The notes below the pieces were generated by a model. That model was not told where the DNA came from. It ran no database searches and was given only the letters and a program-made list of their open reading frames with translations. Source: Pectobacterium polaris (GTDB lineage: Bacteria; Pseudomonadota; Gammaproteobacteria; Enterobacterales; Enterobacteriaceae). Taken from it: a DNA stretch of 64,000 nucleotides. This document shows positions 8,207 to 17,823 of this stretch, in pieces. The stretch spans positions 124,001-188,000 of the forward strand of contig NZ_CP017481.1 of assembly GCF_002307355.1 (NCBI RefSeq). Direction: 5' to 3'. Both the position numbers and the translations under genes were made by a program. Each line of letters starts with the position of its first letter. Within the stretch, counting starts at the first letter, position 1.

Positions 8207-9352
8207 TTACAAATATACCCGCAGATATTCCGCCAGACACAGGATCGCCATTGCCTGGCCGTACGGCATGGAGGTCAGGGCGATGTTGCGGTAGAAATCC
8301 AGATCGTTGCCCATCGCGGTGCCGAATGATACCTGCGTCAGTTCACCGTCCTGATTGACGTGATTAATCACGCCGCGAATCGCTTTCTCCGCCACTTCAG
8401 CGTAGCTCGGGTCGACGTAGCGCTTGCGTACCGCTTTCAGGATTCCGTAGGCAAAACCGGCGGTTGCCGAGCTTTCAAGGTACGAATTCGGATCGTCGAT
8501 CAGCGTGTGCCACAGGCCGCTGTCATCCTGATATTTCGCCAATGCTTCAATCTGGCTTTCCAGCACCTGCAACAGGAAGCGGCGCGTCGCGTTGTTTTCC
8601 GGCAGATCCAGCAGTTCGATAAATTCAGGAATAACGATCGTCAACCAGCTGTTACCACGCGCCCAACGTGCTTTCGCGTAGTTGTGCTGCCCTTCAAACG
8701 TCCAGCCGTGGAACCACAGGCCGCTTTCGCGATCCATCAGATATTGCACATGCAGCAGGAACTGATACGTGGCTTCTTCCACAAATTCCGGCCGGTTTAA
8801 CAGCTTGCCGATTTTCGCCAGCGGCAGCACGCTCATCATCAGCGTGTCGTCCCACATCTGCTGATGGTTTTCATTGTTATAAACAATGTGCTGCAAGCCC
8901 TGCTTGTCCGTGCGCGGCATTTCGTACATCACCCACTCCGCCCAGCGCTCCAGATACGGCAACCAGCGCGCATCGCCCGTTTCTTCATAGCGATAAGCCA
9001 GCGTCAGGAACGGGCACACGGTGTTCACGTTCTTCGTCGGCGTACCTTCCGCCAGACGCTCGGTAAACCAGTCGTCGATGATGGCGCGCATCTGCTCATC
9101 GCCCGTCTGCTGGTAATACTGATAAATCCCGTACAGCCCGATCCCGTGCGTCCATTCCCAACCCGCCCAGCCTTTGGTATCAATTACCCGACCATCGTCC
9201 AGCCGTAACAAGAATTCACCGGTTTTATCCTCAATATTCACCAGATTGTCGGTGATACGGCAAATCAGCGCCTTCAGATCCTCACGGGAGATGAAGCGTT
9301 CTGGCTGACATAAAAGCGGGCTATGTTTTACACTGAATACGGTCATAGTCAT
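8207..9352 (-). CDS. rhiN: Unsaturated rhamnogalacturonyl hydrolase (GH105)
   Basis: GH105 enzyme of 381 residues that removes the unsaturated galacturonyl residue from rhamnogalacturonan lyase products in the cytoplasm. The (alpha/alpha)6-barrel signatures are present: WEWTHGIGLYG, the conserved Asp of QMWDDTLMMSVLPLAK, and YAKARWARGNSW. There is no signal peptide. The gene lies 37 bp downstream of a GPH-family transporter on the same strand, the rhiTN operon arrangement known from Dickeya, where it is controlled by RhaS and KdgR. A second in-frame ATG at 9346 is an alternative start. Confidence 0.93.
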   Translation of the reverse strand: MTMTVFSVKHSPLLCQPERFISREDLKALICRITDNLVNIEDKTGEFLLRLDDGRVIDTKGWAGWEWTHGIGLYGIYQYYQQTGDEQMRAIIDDWFTERLAEGTPTKNVNTVCPFLTLAYRYEETGDARWLPYLERWAEWVMYEMPRTDKQGLQHIVYNNENHQQMWDDTLMMSVLPLAKIGKLLNRPEFVEEATYQFLLHVQYLMDRESGLWFHGWTFEGQHNYAKARWARGNSWLTIVIPEFIELLDLPENNATRRFLLQVLESQIEALAKYQDDSGLWHTLIDDPNSYLESSATAGFAYGILKAVRKRYVDPSYAEVAEKAIRGVINHVNQDGELTQVSFGTAMGNDLDFYRNIALTSMPYGQAMAILCLAEYLRVYL

Positions 9353-9389
9353 TCATCCAATTGAGTTATCAGTTAACAGTTCAATACAG

Positions 9390-10949
9390 TTACGACTGCG
9401 TGGCGTGCGCGACCGGCTTGTCACCTTTATGGCGGTTCAGATAGCCGATGTTGTTATTGCCCCACAGCGATTCATACGGCATACCAGCCAGCATTTCGAC
9501 CGTTGCCCGCGCCTGCGGCGTAATCTTCTCCGGCACAGGACGCCCGGCTTCACGCATTTTCAGCGTCTCTTCTCGCAGCACGCTGTGCGTTTGCAGGTTG
9601 AGTTTAAAGCGCAGAGAAACCAGGAAGCCCAGCGCCAGCACGCCCACGGTGCCGAAGCTCAAAATCATCAGAATTGTGTGGCTAACGCTCGGTGCCTGTA
9701 CGCTCTGGCCGGACACAAAGCCGGAGAGCTGTAACACCACGCCCACCAGCATCACCGCTCCAGCCTGAGAGGCTTTGCGAGTCAGCGTCATAATCCCAGC
9801 GAAGATCCCTTCGCGACGCTGCGCGGTGATCACTTCATCCACATCCGCGATGTAAGTGTAGGTGTTCCACGGCACGTAGTTGATCCCGCCGCGCCCAATG
9901 CCAGCCAGCGCAGAAATCAACAGCAATAGAGAGAAGGTGTCATGCAGACCGCTGTACCACAGGACGGCGTAGGAAAGCGCACTCACGCCAAACAGGCACA
10001 CGACCAAGCGGTAAGATAGAGCTGGTCCAAAGCGGATACACAGCGGAATCATGCCGATCACCGCAATGAATTGCAGAATCGCCATCGTTCCCATCAGGTT
10101 AGACGCCATGGTCGGGCTTTGCATCAGCACAAAGACCACGTAATAAGTGAACACAGCGTTAAACACGTCCTGCGCGATATACCCGCCCAGATACATCCCA
10201 AGATGCTGACGGAAAATGCGAATACGCAGCGTGGAAACCAGCTCGACGTTCAGCCGTTTCAGGCTTTGGCCTAACGTCAGAGACTGGCGCTCTTTCTCCG
10301 CCCGCAGCGACGCTTCCGACATCTGATCGCGCGGCCGTTCCCAGGTAAAGAAATAGACCAGCGTCAGCACCAGCGCGCAGATAACGGAGAACACCAGACT
10401 CGAATAGAAGAAGGACACTGCATTGTCCTTGCCAAAGTAGCCCAGCAGGATGCCCGGCAGGAACGCGGCCAAAATCGCAGACAGTTGCGCCAGCGCGATG
10501 CGTGCGCCAGAGAACTTGGTCTTCTGTTTGAAATCGTCGGTCATTTCCGGCACCAGCGTTTCATACGGCACCAGCACCATCGTATAGACGACATCGAACA
10601 GCAGGTACGTCAGCAGATAGTACCAATAGCTCATATCCCCGACCCACATGAAGCTGTAGCTGAACACGAAGGGAATACCGAGCAGAATAAAGAACTTACG
10701 GCGGCCAAAGCGTTTGCCCAGCCAGGTTGAACCGAAGTTATCGGTCAGGAAGCCCATCAGCGGGCTGACGACGGCATCAAGCACACGCGCCATCGCAAAA
10801 ATAAACGTTGCCTCAATCGGCGTTAAGCCACAGAACGTGGTGTAAAAATAGAGTAACCAAGCGGCCGTCAGCGCCGTTGTACCAGCACCAAGAAAGTCCC
10901 CTGAACCGTAGGCTAAATAGTTAGCCAAACCGATCTTACGCGTTTTCAT
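9390..10949 (-). CDS. rhiT: Rhamnogalacturonide transporter, GPH cation symporter family
   Basis: Inner-membrane symporter of about 519 residues with some 12 hydrophobic segments, importing rhamnogalacturonan oligomers for RhiN. I chose the ATG at 10949 (MKTRKIGLANYLAYGSGDF) because GGGGAAGG lies at good spacing; the ATG at 10955 overlaps that site, and the frame open to 11195 encodes an unlikely basic leader. GPH signatures include YGSGDFLGAG near the start, RVLDAVVSPLMGFLTDNF after helix 2, and RFGRRKFFILLGIP. Partner rhiN follows in the same operon. Confidence 0.9.
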   Translation of the reverse strand: MKTRKIGLANYLAYGSGDFLGAGTTALTAAWLLYFYTTFCGLTPIEATFIFAMARVLDAVVSPLMGFLTDNFGSTWLGKRFGRRKFFILLGIPFVFSYSFMWVGDMSYWYYLLTYLLFDVVYTMVLVPYETLVPEMTDDFKQKTKFSGARIALAQLSAILAAFLPGILLGYFGKDNAVSFFYSSLVFSVICALVLTLVYFFTWERPRDQMSEASLRAEKERQSLTLGQSLKRLNVELVSTLRIRIFRQHLGMYLGGYIAQDVFNAVFTYYVVFVLMQSPTMASNLMGTMAILQFIAVIGMIPLCIRFGPALSYRLVVCLFGVSALSYAVLWYSGLHDTFSLLLLISALAGIGRGGINYVPWNTYTYIADVDEVITAQRREGIFAGIMTLTRKASQAGAVMLVGVVLQLSGFVSGQSVQAPSVSHTILMILSFGTVGVLALGFLVSLRFKLNLQTHSVLREETLKMREAGRPVPEKITPQARATVEMLAGMPYESLWGNNNIGYLNRHKGDKPVAHATQS

Positions 10950-11117
10950 CGCCATCCTTCCCCGAACATTTTTAATTATGAAGGTGTCACGCTGATACGG
11001 TAGCGCCCGGCGATCGTGAAAACCTTTGCGCTTTTGCCACCACGCGCCCCACGCTGGCAGCACAGGGAAGATTGGTGCGATCCGCTTCAAAGATTTTATA
11101 AAAAGCCATTTTAACTG

Positions 11118-11137
11118 AACGAAACCAACAGTTCGTT
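11118..11137 (-). promoter_or_regulatory. Putative operator palindrome upstream of rhiT
   Basis: AACGAA (11118-11123) and TTCGTT (11132-11137) form a perfect inverted repeat with an 8-base spacer, about 170 bp upstream of the chosen rhiT start. The surrounding 300 bases up to the LysR gene hold no gene. It only loosely resembles a KdgR box, so the binding protein is not known. Confidence 0.3.
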
Positions 11138-11250
11138 TATGGCGATCACAGGATAGAAGATGGGAAGTCAGCAGGAAGAAAGGCAGCGTCACCAACGGAC
11201 GTTGCCTCGCGATGTCTTGAAAAATGGCGCTTTTTTAGCAGAGACTAGCG

Positions 11251-12141
11251 CTATTCAGCGTGCTGTAATCGCCACAGGAAGGTTTGCCGCGCGTGGGCTA
11301 AACGCGGCTGGCGCAGTGCGCCCGGTACCCAAGCCAGGTAATAATCCAGCTGCGTTGTGCCGACAGGAGGCGGAATAATGGCAAGATCCCCCGTATCCAG
11401 CAGATCCTGACATAAATACACCGGCATCACCGTCCAGCCAAATCCACTGGTCAGCACGCGACGCAGCGCACGCAAATCCTGACTCACCACGGCGGGCACC
11501 AGCCCCTTCTCCTCCATGCGGTTCTTCTTCAACCAGTGATCGATCAGGGGAAATTCAAGGTCATACGCCAGCATCGGTTCCTGTGCCAGCGCCTGCGGCA
11601 GATCGCCCGTCTGCAATAGTCGCTCGACAATCGCGGGAGCCGCCACCGCCTGTAGTGTCGCGCTCTTTAGCAGATCGCTTTTCAGCCGCTTATCCGTCAC
11701 CGGGTGCGCCGTTATGCCCAAATCACAGTGCCCTTCCAGCAGCATCTGTTTAATCAAATCGCCGTCGCCGGTATGCATATGCACCCGCACGCCCGCCTCA
11801 AGCAGTGGCAATAGCTGCTCGGACACCACTTCAGCCATGAAATCCGCATGACCAATGATATGCAGTGTCCCTGAGACGTCCATTGACCTCGCGCGGGCAG
11901 ACGCCAGCGCCGCCTCGGCTTCATCGAGCTTGTCCCCGAGATCCGCCGCTAAGTCGTCTGCCGCTGACGTTGGCGTCACACCATTTGCCTGACGCTCAAA
12001 GAGACGTCGCCCCACCGCCACCTCCAGCCCGGCAATGTGCTGCGACACCGCTGGCTGGGTCAAATTGAGCGCGCGCGACGCTCCACTAATCGAGCGCTGC
12101 CGATAGACTTCCACAAACGTGCGTAGACGGATGAGTGACAT
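11251..12141 (-). CDS. LysR-family transcriptional regulator
   Basis: DNA-binding regulator of 296 residues. Winged helix-turn-helix at 1-60 (LRTFVEVYRQRSISGASRAL, then LTQPAVSQHIAGLE), followed by a periplasmic-binding-protein-like effector domain from about 90. It is divergent from an aldehyde dehydrogenase and a DJ-1/PfpI gene. The divergent arrangement is typical of LysR regulators acting on their neighbour, so it likely controls that pair in response to an aldehyde or aromatic compound (inference). Confidence 0.9.
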   Translation of the reverse strand: MSLIRLRTFVEVYRQRSISGASRALNLTQPAVSQHIAGLEVAVGRRLFERQANGVTPTSAADDLAADLGDKLDEAEAALASARARSMDVSGTLHIIGHADFMAEVVSEQLLPLLEAGVRVHMHTGDGDLIKQMLLEGHCDLGITAHPVTDKRLKSDLLKSATLQAVAAPAIVERLLQTGDLPQALAQEPMLAYDLEFPLIDHWLKKNRMEEKGLVPAVVSQDLRALRRVLTSGFGWTVMPVYLCQDLLDTGDLAIIPPPVGTTQLDYYLAWVPGALRQPRLAHARQTFLWRLQHAE

Positions 12142-12160
12142 ACGAGACCTATAGAGAGGT

Positions 12161-12185
12161 TATACCCATAAAATTATTTATACCC
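12161..12185. promoter_or_regulatory. Direct repeats in LysR/ALDH intergenic region
   Basis: TATACCC occurs at 12161-12167 and again at 12179-12185, an 18-bp period in an AT-rich stretch 20 bp upstream of the LysR start. This could be part of the regulator's own binding site or overlap its promoter. Evidence is only the repeat and its position. Confidence 0.3.
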
Positions 12186-12312
12186 CCGAATAATAATCTT
12201 GTTGGCGGACGGATCAACCCCTGCCGTATCCTTTATCCCATCTTGAGTGACCCGGAAACCCCGGCTAACTTTCTGTTTTCTCTGGTAATCGACGACTAAA
12301 AGGGGACAAAAC

Positions 12313-13731
12313 ATGTCGACACAACAATCCAAAAAGGATTTACAAGCCATCCTGAATACGATGAAGCGTGCTCACATTGCATCTGGCCCAGCCGATGCCG
12401 CGCTGCGTCAAGATCGCTTACAGCGCAGCATCAACCTGCTCCGTGAAAACCATGCGGTGCTCGCGCAGGCCATGAGTGACGATTTCGGCCATCGTAGCCT
12501 GTATCACTCGTTCGCTGCCGACATCGGCATCACGCTGAATATGCTACAGAACGCCATCGACAACGTTGAACGCTGGATGCAGCCAGAACCCGTGGATGAA
12601 CCTGCTCCCGGCATGCAGGCGTGGATTCAGCATCAACCTCTGGGCGTGATCGGCGTGATCAGCCCGTGGAACTTCCCGGTAAACCTATCATTCGGTCCGC
12701 TGGCTGACATTTTTGCCGCTGGTAATACCGCGATTCTGAAACCGTCAGAACTCACGCCGCGTACGTCTGAACTGCTGGCAGAACTGATTGCCCACTATTT
12801 TGATCCGCTGGAATTGGCCGTAGTGCTGGGTGATGCAGAAATTGGTCAGGCATTCAGCGAACTGCCGTTCGATCATCTGGTCTTCACCGGCAGCACCGCC
12901 GTTGGGAAACATGTGATGCGCGCCGCAGCAGAGAATCTGGTGCCGGTCACGCTGGAGCTGGGTGGCAAATCCCCCGTCGTCATCGATTTCAGCGCAAACA
13001 TCAACGAAGCCGTTGAACGCACGCTGACGGTGAAAACCTTCAACGCCGGGCAAATCTGCCTGTCGCCGGACTACGTTCTGCTGCCCGAAGGTCAAGAGCA
13101 GGCTTTCCGCGATGCGGCGAAAGCGTTTATGCAGAAAAGTTTCCCGACACTACAGGCGAACCCGGATTACACGTCTATCATTGCTGACAAGCATTACGAT
13201 CGCCTGATTCGTATTCTGAAAGAGGCTGAACAGCAAGGCGCGACCGTCGTCAGTCTGGCACCGGAAGGCGAAGCGCCCTACGATGCGAAAAGCCGCAAAA
13301 TTGCTCCGCATCTGGTGTTCGGCGTACATGATGATATGACGATCATGCAGGAAGAAATTTTTGGCCCGCTGCTGCCGATTAAAACCTATCAGGCGGCAGA
13401 AGAACCGATTAACTACATCAACGCGCATCCACGCCCGCTGGCGGCGTATCTGTTCAGCAACGATGAAGCCATGCAGCAGCGTTTCGCTGCCAGAACGACA
13501 TCAGGCGCGCTGGTCATCAACGATGTGATGACGCACGTGTCTATCGACACACTTCCGTTCGGCGGCGTTGGTGCATCGGGCATCGGCGCATATCACGGCG
13601 TTCACGGATTCCGCCGTTTCAGCCATGCCAAACCGATTGTCATACAAAGTGAAGATGGCGCGTCTAACCTGACACTGCGTGCGCCTTACCATGAAAAACA
13701 AGACGCGATTGTTGCCGTCCTCAAAGGGTAA
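12313..13731 (+). CDS. Aldehyde dehydrogenase, coniferyl-aldehyde dehydrogenase type
   Basis: NAD(P)-dependent aldehyde dehydrogenase of 472 residues, resembling the CalB/coniferyl aldehyde dehydrogenase branch that oxidises coniferyl aldehyde to ferulate. Visible: PWNFPVNL near 118, LKPSE, the FTGSTAVGKHV cofactor loop, general-base Glu215 in LELGGKSP, and nucleophile Cys249 in NAGQICLSPDY. The short length and lack of an N-terminal extension fit this branch. AAAAGGGGAC precedes the ATG. The divergent LysR gene and downstream DJ-1-like gene suggest an aldehyde-detoxification unit, perhaps for plant phenolics; the exact substrate is inferred. Confidence 0.85.
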   Translation: MSTQQSKKDLQAILNTMKRAHIASGPADAALRQDRLQRSINLLRENHAVLAQAMSDDFGHRSLYHSFAADIGITLNMLQNAIDNVERWMQPEPVDEPAPGMQAWIQHQPLGVIGVISPWNFPVNLSFGPLADIFAAGNTAILKPSELTPRTSELLAELIAHYFDPLELAVVLGDAEIGQAFSELPFDHLVFTGSTAVGKHVMRAAAENLVPVTLELGGKSPVVIDFSANINEAVERTLTVKTFNAGQICLSPDYVLLPEGQEQAFRDAAKAFMQKSFPTLQANPDYTSIIADKHYDRLIRILKEAEQQGATVVSLAPEGEAPYDAKSRKIAPHLVFGVHDDMTIMQEEIFGPLLPIKTYQAAEEPINYINAHPRPLAAYLFSNDEAMQQRFAARTTSGALVINDVMTHVSIDTLPFGGVGASGIGAYHGVHGFRRFSHAKPIVIQSEDGASNLTLRAPYHEKQDAIVAVLKG

Positions 13732-13777
13732 TCGGCAGCTTTCACCCGATCATCCTGCAACCATAGAGAGAAAAACG

Positions 13778-14455
13778 ATGAAAATTTTAATGGTACTGAC
13801 TTCTCACGACGAACTGGGCAACACAGGCAATAAAACCGGCTTCTGGCTGGAAGAGTTTGCCGCCCCTTATTACACCTTTAAAGACGCCGGTGCCGAGCTG
13901 GTGCTCGCCTCTCCTGCTGGCGGCCAGCCGCCTCTCGACCCAAAAAGCGATCTGGCCGATTTTCAAACTGAACTGACGCATCGCTTTAAAGCGGACCCTG
14001 CTGCACAGCAGGAACTGGCCAATACGGTAAAACTCGATACCGTCAACGAACAGGATTTCGATGCCGTCTTCTATCCTGGCGGTCACGGCCCGCTGTGGGA
14101 TTTGGCAGAATCGCCGGTCTCTATCGCGCTCATCGAAGCCTTTGTACGCGCCAACAAACCGACAGGTTTTGTCTGCCACGCGCCGGGCGTACTGATTCAC
14201 GTGAAAGCAGAAAACGGCGACGCGCTGATTAAAGGCCGCAAAGTGACGGGCTTCACCAACGGTGAAGAAGAGGCAGTTCAGTTGACGGACGTGGTGCCTT
14301 TCTTGATTGAAGATGAGTTCAAGAAACTCGGCGGCCTCTATGAAAAAGGCCCAGACTGGGCGCCGTACCTCGTTGAAGACGGCAAGCTGATCACCGGTCA
14401 GAACCCAGCAAGCTCGGAAGTCGTCGCCAAAGCGATTCTCAAGCAGCTGGCTTAA
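13778..14455 (+). CDS. DJ-1/PfpI family protein (type 1 glutamine amidotransferase-like)
   Basis: A 225-residue protein of the DJ-1/PfpI superfamily, close to the class I glutamine amidotransferase-like and glyoxalase III-like enzymes that handle reactive carbonyls. The nucleophile Cys133 lies in GFVCHAPG; DAVFYPGGHGPLWDL and the Glu of GFWLEEFAAPYY complete the expected site. I chose the ATG at 13778 (MKILMVLTSHDE) after an AGAGAG site; the frame open to 13679 overlaps the upstream gene. It lies 46 bp after the aldehyde dehydrogenase, so both are probably one transcript for aldehyde stress. Confidence 0.87.
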   Translation: MKILMVLTSHDELGNTGNKTGFWLEEFAAPYYTFKDAGAELVLASPAGGQPPLDPKSDLADFQTELTHRFKADPAAQQELANTVKLDTVNEQDFDAVFYPGGHGPLWDLAESPVSIALIEAFVRANKPTGFVCHAPGVLIHVKAENGDALIKGRKVTGFTNGEEEAVQLTDVVPFLIEDEFKKLGGLYEKGPDWAPYLVEDGKLITGQNPASSEVVAKAILKQLA

Positions 14456-14484
14456 TCCGCGCTATCCCCTCATTTGTCTGTGTC

Positions 14485-14519
14485 TAAAAAAACAGGGCCG
14501 CATCACGATGCGGCCCTGT
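14485..14519 (-). terminator. Rho-independent terminator of the siderophore operon
   Basis: A perfect 12-bp stem ACAGGGCCGCAT / ATGCGGCCCTGT with loop CACG (14492-14519) is followed on the minus strand by seven T residues (14485-14491). It ends the binding-protein transcript and can also stop the convergent DJ-1 gene. Confidence 0.9.
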
Positions 14520-14545
14520 CATTAAGTCATCCACCTCGGCATATC

Positions 14546-15622
14546 TCAAGGGGGATACAAAATAGAATCCACCTGCTGCGCGGTTAAATCGAAGCCGTAA
14601 AAGCGCTGATAGAAATCATGCGTCTCTTTTGCCATATCAATGTGCTGCATCTGCTGCGGATACAGCGTTTTTGCCAGCCAAAGAAACTGCAGCGCCTGCT
14701 CCGACGTTTCCCGACACCACCAGAACATCCCTAGCGGATTCGCATAAACGCGCCCCTGTTTTACCGCACGTAGCTGCTGCCACTGCGCATCCTGCCGAAT
14801 CGCCTTCGCATCGTCAGCCCGCATCGTAATGATCACATCGGGATCGGCCTGAAAAATCTGCTCAAGCGACACGGGTGCCGTTGTCACGCCAGAACGGCTA
14901 AACCACGGCTCCGCCACGTTGATCGCGCCGCCCAGATCCATCCAGTCCTGATTCAGCGAAGGGCGTCCCGATGTCGTTAGCGGATCGCCAACCGCATGGT
15001 AGACCTTCACACGCTGCTGTGACGGAATGTTCTGGATCACCTCCGTCACACGCCTGACGTTATCCTGATAGTAGGCAGCAAAATCCTGTGCCCGACGCGA
15101 TGCGTCTGGCCCCAGAACCTCACCGGTAATCAGCGTGCGCTCCACCATCGCCGCCAGCGAGTTATAGCGGAGCGGTACGATGGCAATCCCTGCCTTATTC
15201 AGCGCTTCCGCTTCAGCAACCGGCACGCTGTCCGACACGAAAAAGACCTGAGCACGGCGAGAAATCAGCGCTTCCGTATTAATTCCCATGTTTCCGCTAT
15301 GAGCAACCAGCGACGCCTGCGTAATGGACGGAACAAACTGACGGAACAGCGGCATATCGCGTACGAGCTTCGTCGTCCCGACAATACGATCGCCATAGCC
15401 CAGCATCGCCAGTATCGAGTTTTGCGCATTCCACGAGGTGGCAACCCGCTCAACCGTCGCGGGCACCGTCACCGTGCGATCGCCGTAATAGTGAATCGTC
15501 CGCGTAGCAGGTTCAGGCGTTTCCGCCTGAACCAGATGCACGCCGGAGAAACTCACCGCCAACAGCACTAACGCATTGAGCAGAAGCCCGCGATACCGCG
15601 TGGTAAGGTTACGTTTCAGCAT
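14546..15622 (-). CDS. Periplasmic binding protein of an iron-siderophore or cobalamin type ABC importer
   Basis: About 358 residues with a basic N terminus and hydrophobic signal segment (LLLNALVLLAVSFSGVHLVQAE). The TroA/FecB-like fold is indicated by RVATSWNAQNSILAMLGYGD, TEALISRRAQVFFVSD, DPDVIITMRADDAKAI and a C-terminal helix. The ATG at 15622 lies after GGTGAG; a GTG at 15631 overlaps the receptor stop codon (GTGA) and is an alternative. Translation is probably coupled to the TonB-dependent receptor just upstream. No permease or ATPase gene is adjacent, so it must share one elsewhere. Confidence 0.87.
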   Translation of the reverse strand: MLKRNLTTRYRGLLLNALVLLAVSFSGVHLVQAETPEPATRTIHYYGDRTVTVPATVERVATSWNAQNSILAMLGYGDRIVGTTKLVRDMPLFRQFVPSITQASLVAHSGNMGINTEALISRRAQVFFVSDSVPVAEAEALNKAGIAIVPLRYNSLAAMVERTLITGEVLGPDASRRAQDFAAYYQDNVRRVTEVIQNIPSQQRVKVYHAVGDPLTTSGRPSLNQDWMDLGGAINVAEPWFSRSGVTTAPVSLEQIFQADPDVIITMRADDAKAIRQDAQWQQLRAVKQGRVYANPLGMFWWCRETSEQALQFLWLAKTLYPQQMQHIDMAKETHDFYQRFYGFDLTAQQVDSILYPP

Positions 15623-15627
15623 CGCAC

Positions 15628-17823
15628 TCACCAGTCAACGGTCAGAGAAGCGCGGATTTCACGCGGTTCACCGACAAACGCATTGGCACCGCCGTTAATG
15701 CCGTCCGTGCTGCCAGGGAATATGGAAGCCCAGTAACGTTCATTGGTGACGTTATTGAGTGCAACACGAAATGCCGCAGGCTTATCGTACAGTTTGAAGC
15801 CGTAGCGTGTGCCCAAATCCAGCGTGACGTAGCTGTCTGCCCAGGTTGTGTTGGTGTCATTGGCCGCACGCTTACCGGTGTAGTGAAGATTCGCGATATA
15901 GACCAGATTGGGTGCAGACGGATGGCTGTATTCCGTCAGCAGATTGGCCTGAAGCTTCGGCACCCCAACCACTCGCTTATCACGCGTTGCGGCTAATTCG
16001 GTGTCCTTCAGCTTGGGATCCAATAGCGTCATGCTGCCGTAAAGGTGCAAGCCGGAAAACACTTCACCATCCGCCATTAACTCCAGACCTGTATTGACCT
16101 GATTACCCTGCTCTTTGAATACGTTATCTGATGCAACATACGCGAAGGGACGTTCCAGACGGAAAATAGCCGCGTTCAGGTTCATCCCATCCCACTGTGA
16201 TTTCACACCCGCTTCATACTGGGTACTGCGATAAGGCTTCAGCGTCTGCCCTTTATTCACCACATAATCATCTGTTGGCGCAGTGCCGCCCTGTTCCAGT
16301 GAATCAGCATAGGCGACATAGGTCATCACGTTAGGCAAGGGCTTATACATCAATGACACAGTCGGACTGGTGCCAGTATCGCGTATCACTCCACCATCAG
16401 AGCCAAAACTGCGTGAGGTGATCCAACTTTGGCTCACCACGCCCATCGCCGACCAGCGATCGTTGAACGTAACGGTATCGCCAGCGGTGATAGCCTGCTG
16501 ACTGGTACGACTGGATTTATAGCGACCCGATCCCAGATAGAAACGCCCATCGCTAGGATCGGTATAACTACGCGGTGAATCAATGGTGCTGTTTCCCAAC
16601 GGGAAGCGCTTGCTATTCCCCAGTCCGTTATAGATTGTCCATTGGTATCCGGTGGTGCTGAATACCACATCATGAGAAGGCCCGTTCGTATCAATATGGC
16701 CGTTCAGTTGCAACGTATTGCTCAATACCTTAAAGCGTCCGGCGGTATAAGGCTGCGTCAGAGAGGTACTCACAGTGCCCTGATTGTTAGTAATCGCATT
16801 CGACAGCGAGCGCATACCACGATCGGCAGTTTGATAACCCACCCCGCCCGAGGCATACCAGTTATTGTTGAAGTAGTGCTTCAGGCGTGTGCTGGCCGTT
16901 TTGGTAATGAGGTCGAGACCCGCAAAGCTCTGCCCGTATCCCTGTTTCGTCACGTCCGGTGCACTAGGTAACTGAATCGTCGGGCCATAGGAAAAGCCAC
17001 TGGCATAACCCATTTTTCTGAAGCGATACTCGCTGGCGTTAACTTCCAACACCGTGTCGGGTGAGAGATTCCAGTCAAACGCGACGCTGGCGAGTTGCCG
17101 TCTCAGCGTGCTGTTGCTGATACTCCCCTCGCCCTCATCGTGCAGCAGGTTGATGCGATAGCCGAACTGGTTTTCATCACCCAGATGTCCACCGAGATCG
17201 GCATGGCCCATCGCTGCACCTTTACCGGAATAGCCTGCGGTAAAGCGGTTCAACGTCTGTGCGGTGGGTCTTTTTTGTGTGAAATTAAACTGGCCGGACG
17301 GGCTGGCAGGCCCATACAGCGCGCCAGTCAGGCTGTTAATCACATCCAGCCGCTCCAGCATTTCGACTGGGAACGCCGTGGTGGAAATAATGTTTAATCC
17401 ATCCAACCGGCTGTTCGCCAGCACATCACCTTGCATACCGCGGCTTTGTGGACGGCCAACGTCAATGCCACCTCGTGCCTGCATCTGGCTGGACGCGCTG
17501 TATTTCAGGAGGTCGTTAACGTTCTTCGCCTGCTGATTGGCAATCATGGCTTCTGTCACGGTCGTGGTCGAATACGGCGTATCCAGCCGTGAACGTTTCC
17601 CCAGCGGCCCGATCTCCACATCATCGGTCGTCATGCCTGCGCCAGCCAGATTCGCATTCGCCTCACTGCGTTCCGCTTTGACGACCATAACATCGGCCGC
17701 TTTTGCCTTTTCGTTGACCTTGCTGGCTGTCGGTTCAGCGCTCAATACGGGTGGAACAACCACCATCAATGCTGGCAATAACCACTGTGCTTTTTTTCTA
17801 TTATTTTTTCTTGGGGCCTTCAT
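15628..17823 (-). CDS. TonB-dependent siderophore receptor
   Basis: Outer-membrane beta-barrel receptor of 731 residues. N-terminal signal peptide (QWLLPALMVVVPPVLSAEP), then a plug domain (LDTPYSTTTVTEAMIANQQA ... LLKYSASSQ ... RGGIDVGRPQSRGMQGD) and a long barrel ending in aromatic Trp (LTVDW), as expected for barrel insertion. It resembles ferric-hydroxamate/ferrichrome-type receptors in the plug but the ligand cannot be fixed. It overlaps the gene for a periplasmic binding protein, giving a two-gene uptake operon without inner-membrane parts. Iron control is likely but I see no good Fur box upstream. Confidence 0.92.
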   Translation of the reverse strand: MKAPRKNNRKKAQWLLPALMVVVPPVLSAEPTASKVNEKAKAADVMVVKAERSEANANLAGAGMTTDDVEIGPLGKRSRLDTPYSTTTVTEAMIANQQAKNVNDLLKYSASSQMQARGGIDVGRPQSRGMQGDVLANSRLDGLNIISTTAFPVEMLERLDVINSLTGALYGPASPSGQFNFTQKRPTAQTLNRFTAGYSGKGAAMGHADLGGHLGDENQFGYRINLLHDEGEGSISNSTLRRQLASVAFDWNLSPDTVLEVNASEYRFRKMGYASGFSYGPTIQLPSAPDVTKQGYGQSFAGLDLITKTASTRLKHYFNNNWYASGGVGYQTADRGMRSLSNAITNNQGTVSTSLTQPYTAGRFKVLSNTLQLNGHIDTNGPSHDVVFSTTGYQWTIYNGLGNSKRFPLGNSTIDSPRSYTDPSDGRFYLGSGRYKSSRTSQQAITAGDTVTFNDRWSAMGVVSQSWITSRSFGSDGGVIRDTGTSPTVSLMYKPLPNVMTYVAYADSLEQGGTAPTDDYVVNKGQTLKPYRSTQYEAGVKSQWDGMNLNAAIFRLERPFAYVASDNVFKEQGNQVNTGLELMADGEVFSGLHLYGSMTLLDPKLKDTELAATRDKRVVGVPKLQANLLTEYSHPSAPNLVYIANLHYTGKRAANDTNTTWADSYVTLDLGTRYGFKLYDKPAAFRVALNNVTNERYWASIFPGSTDGINGGANAFVGEPREIRASLTVDW

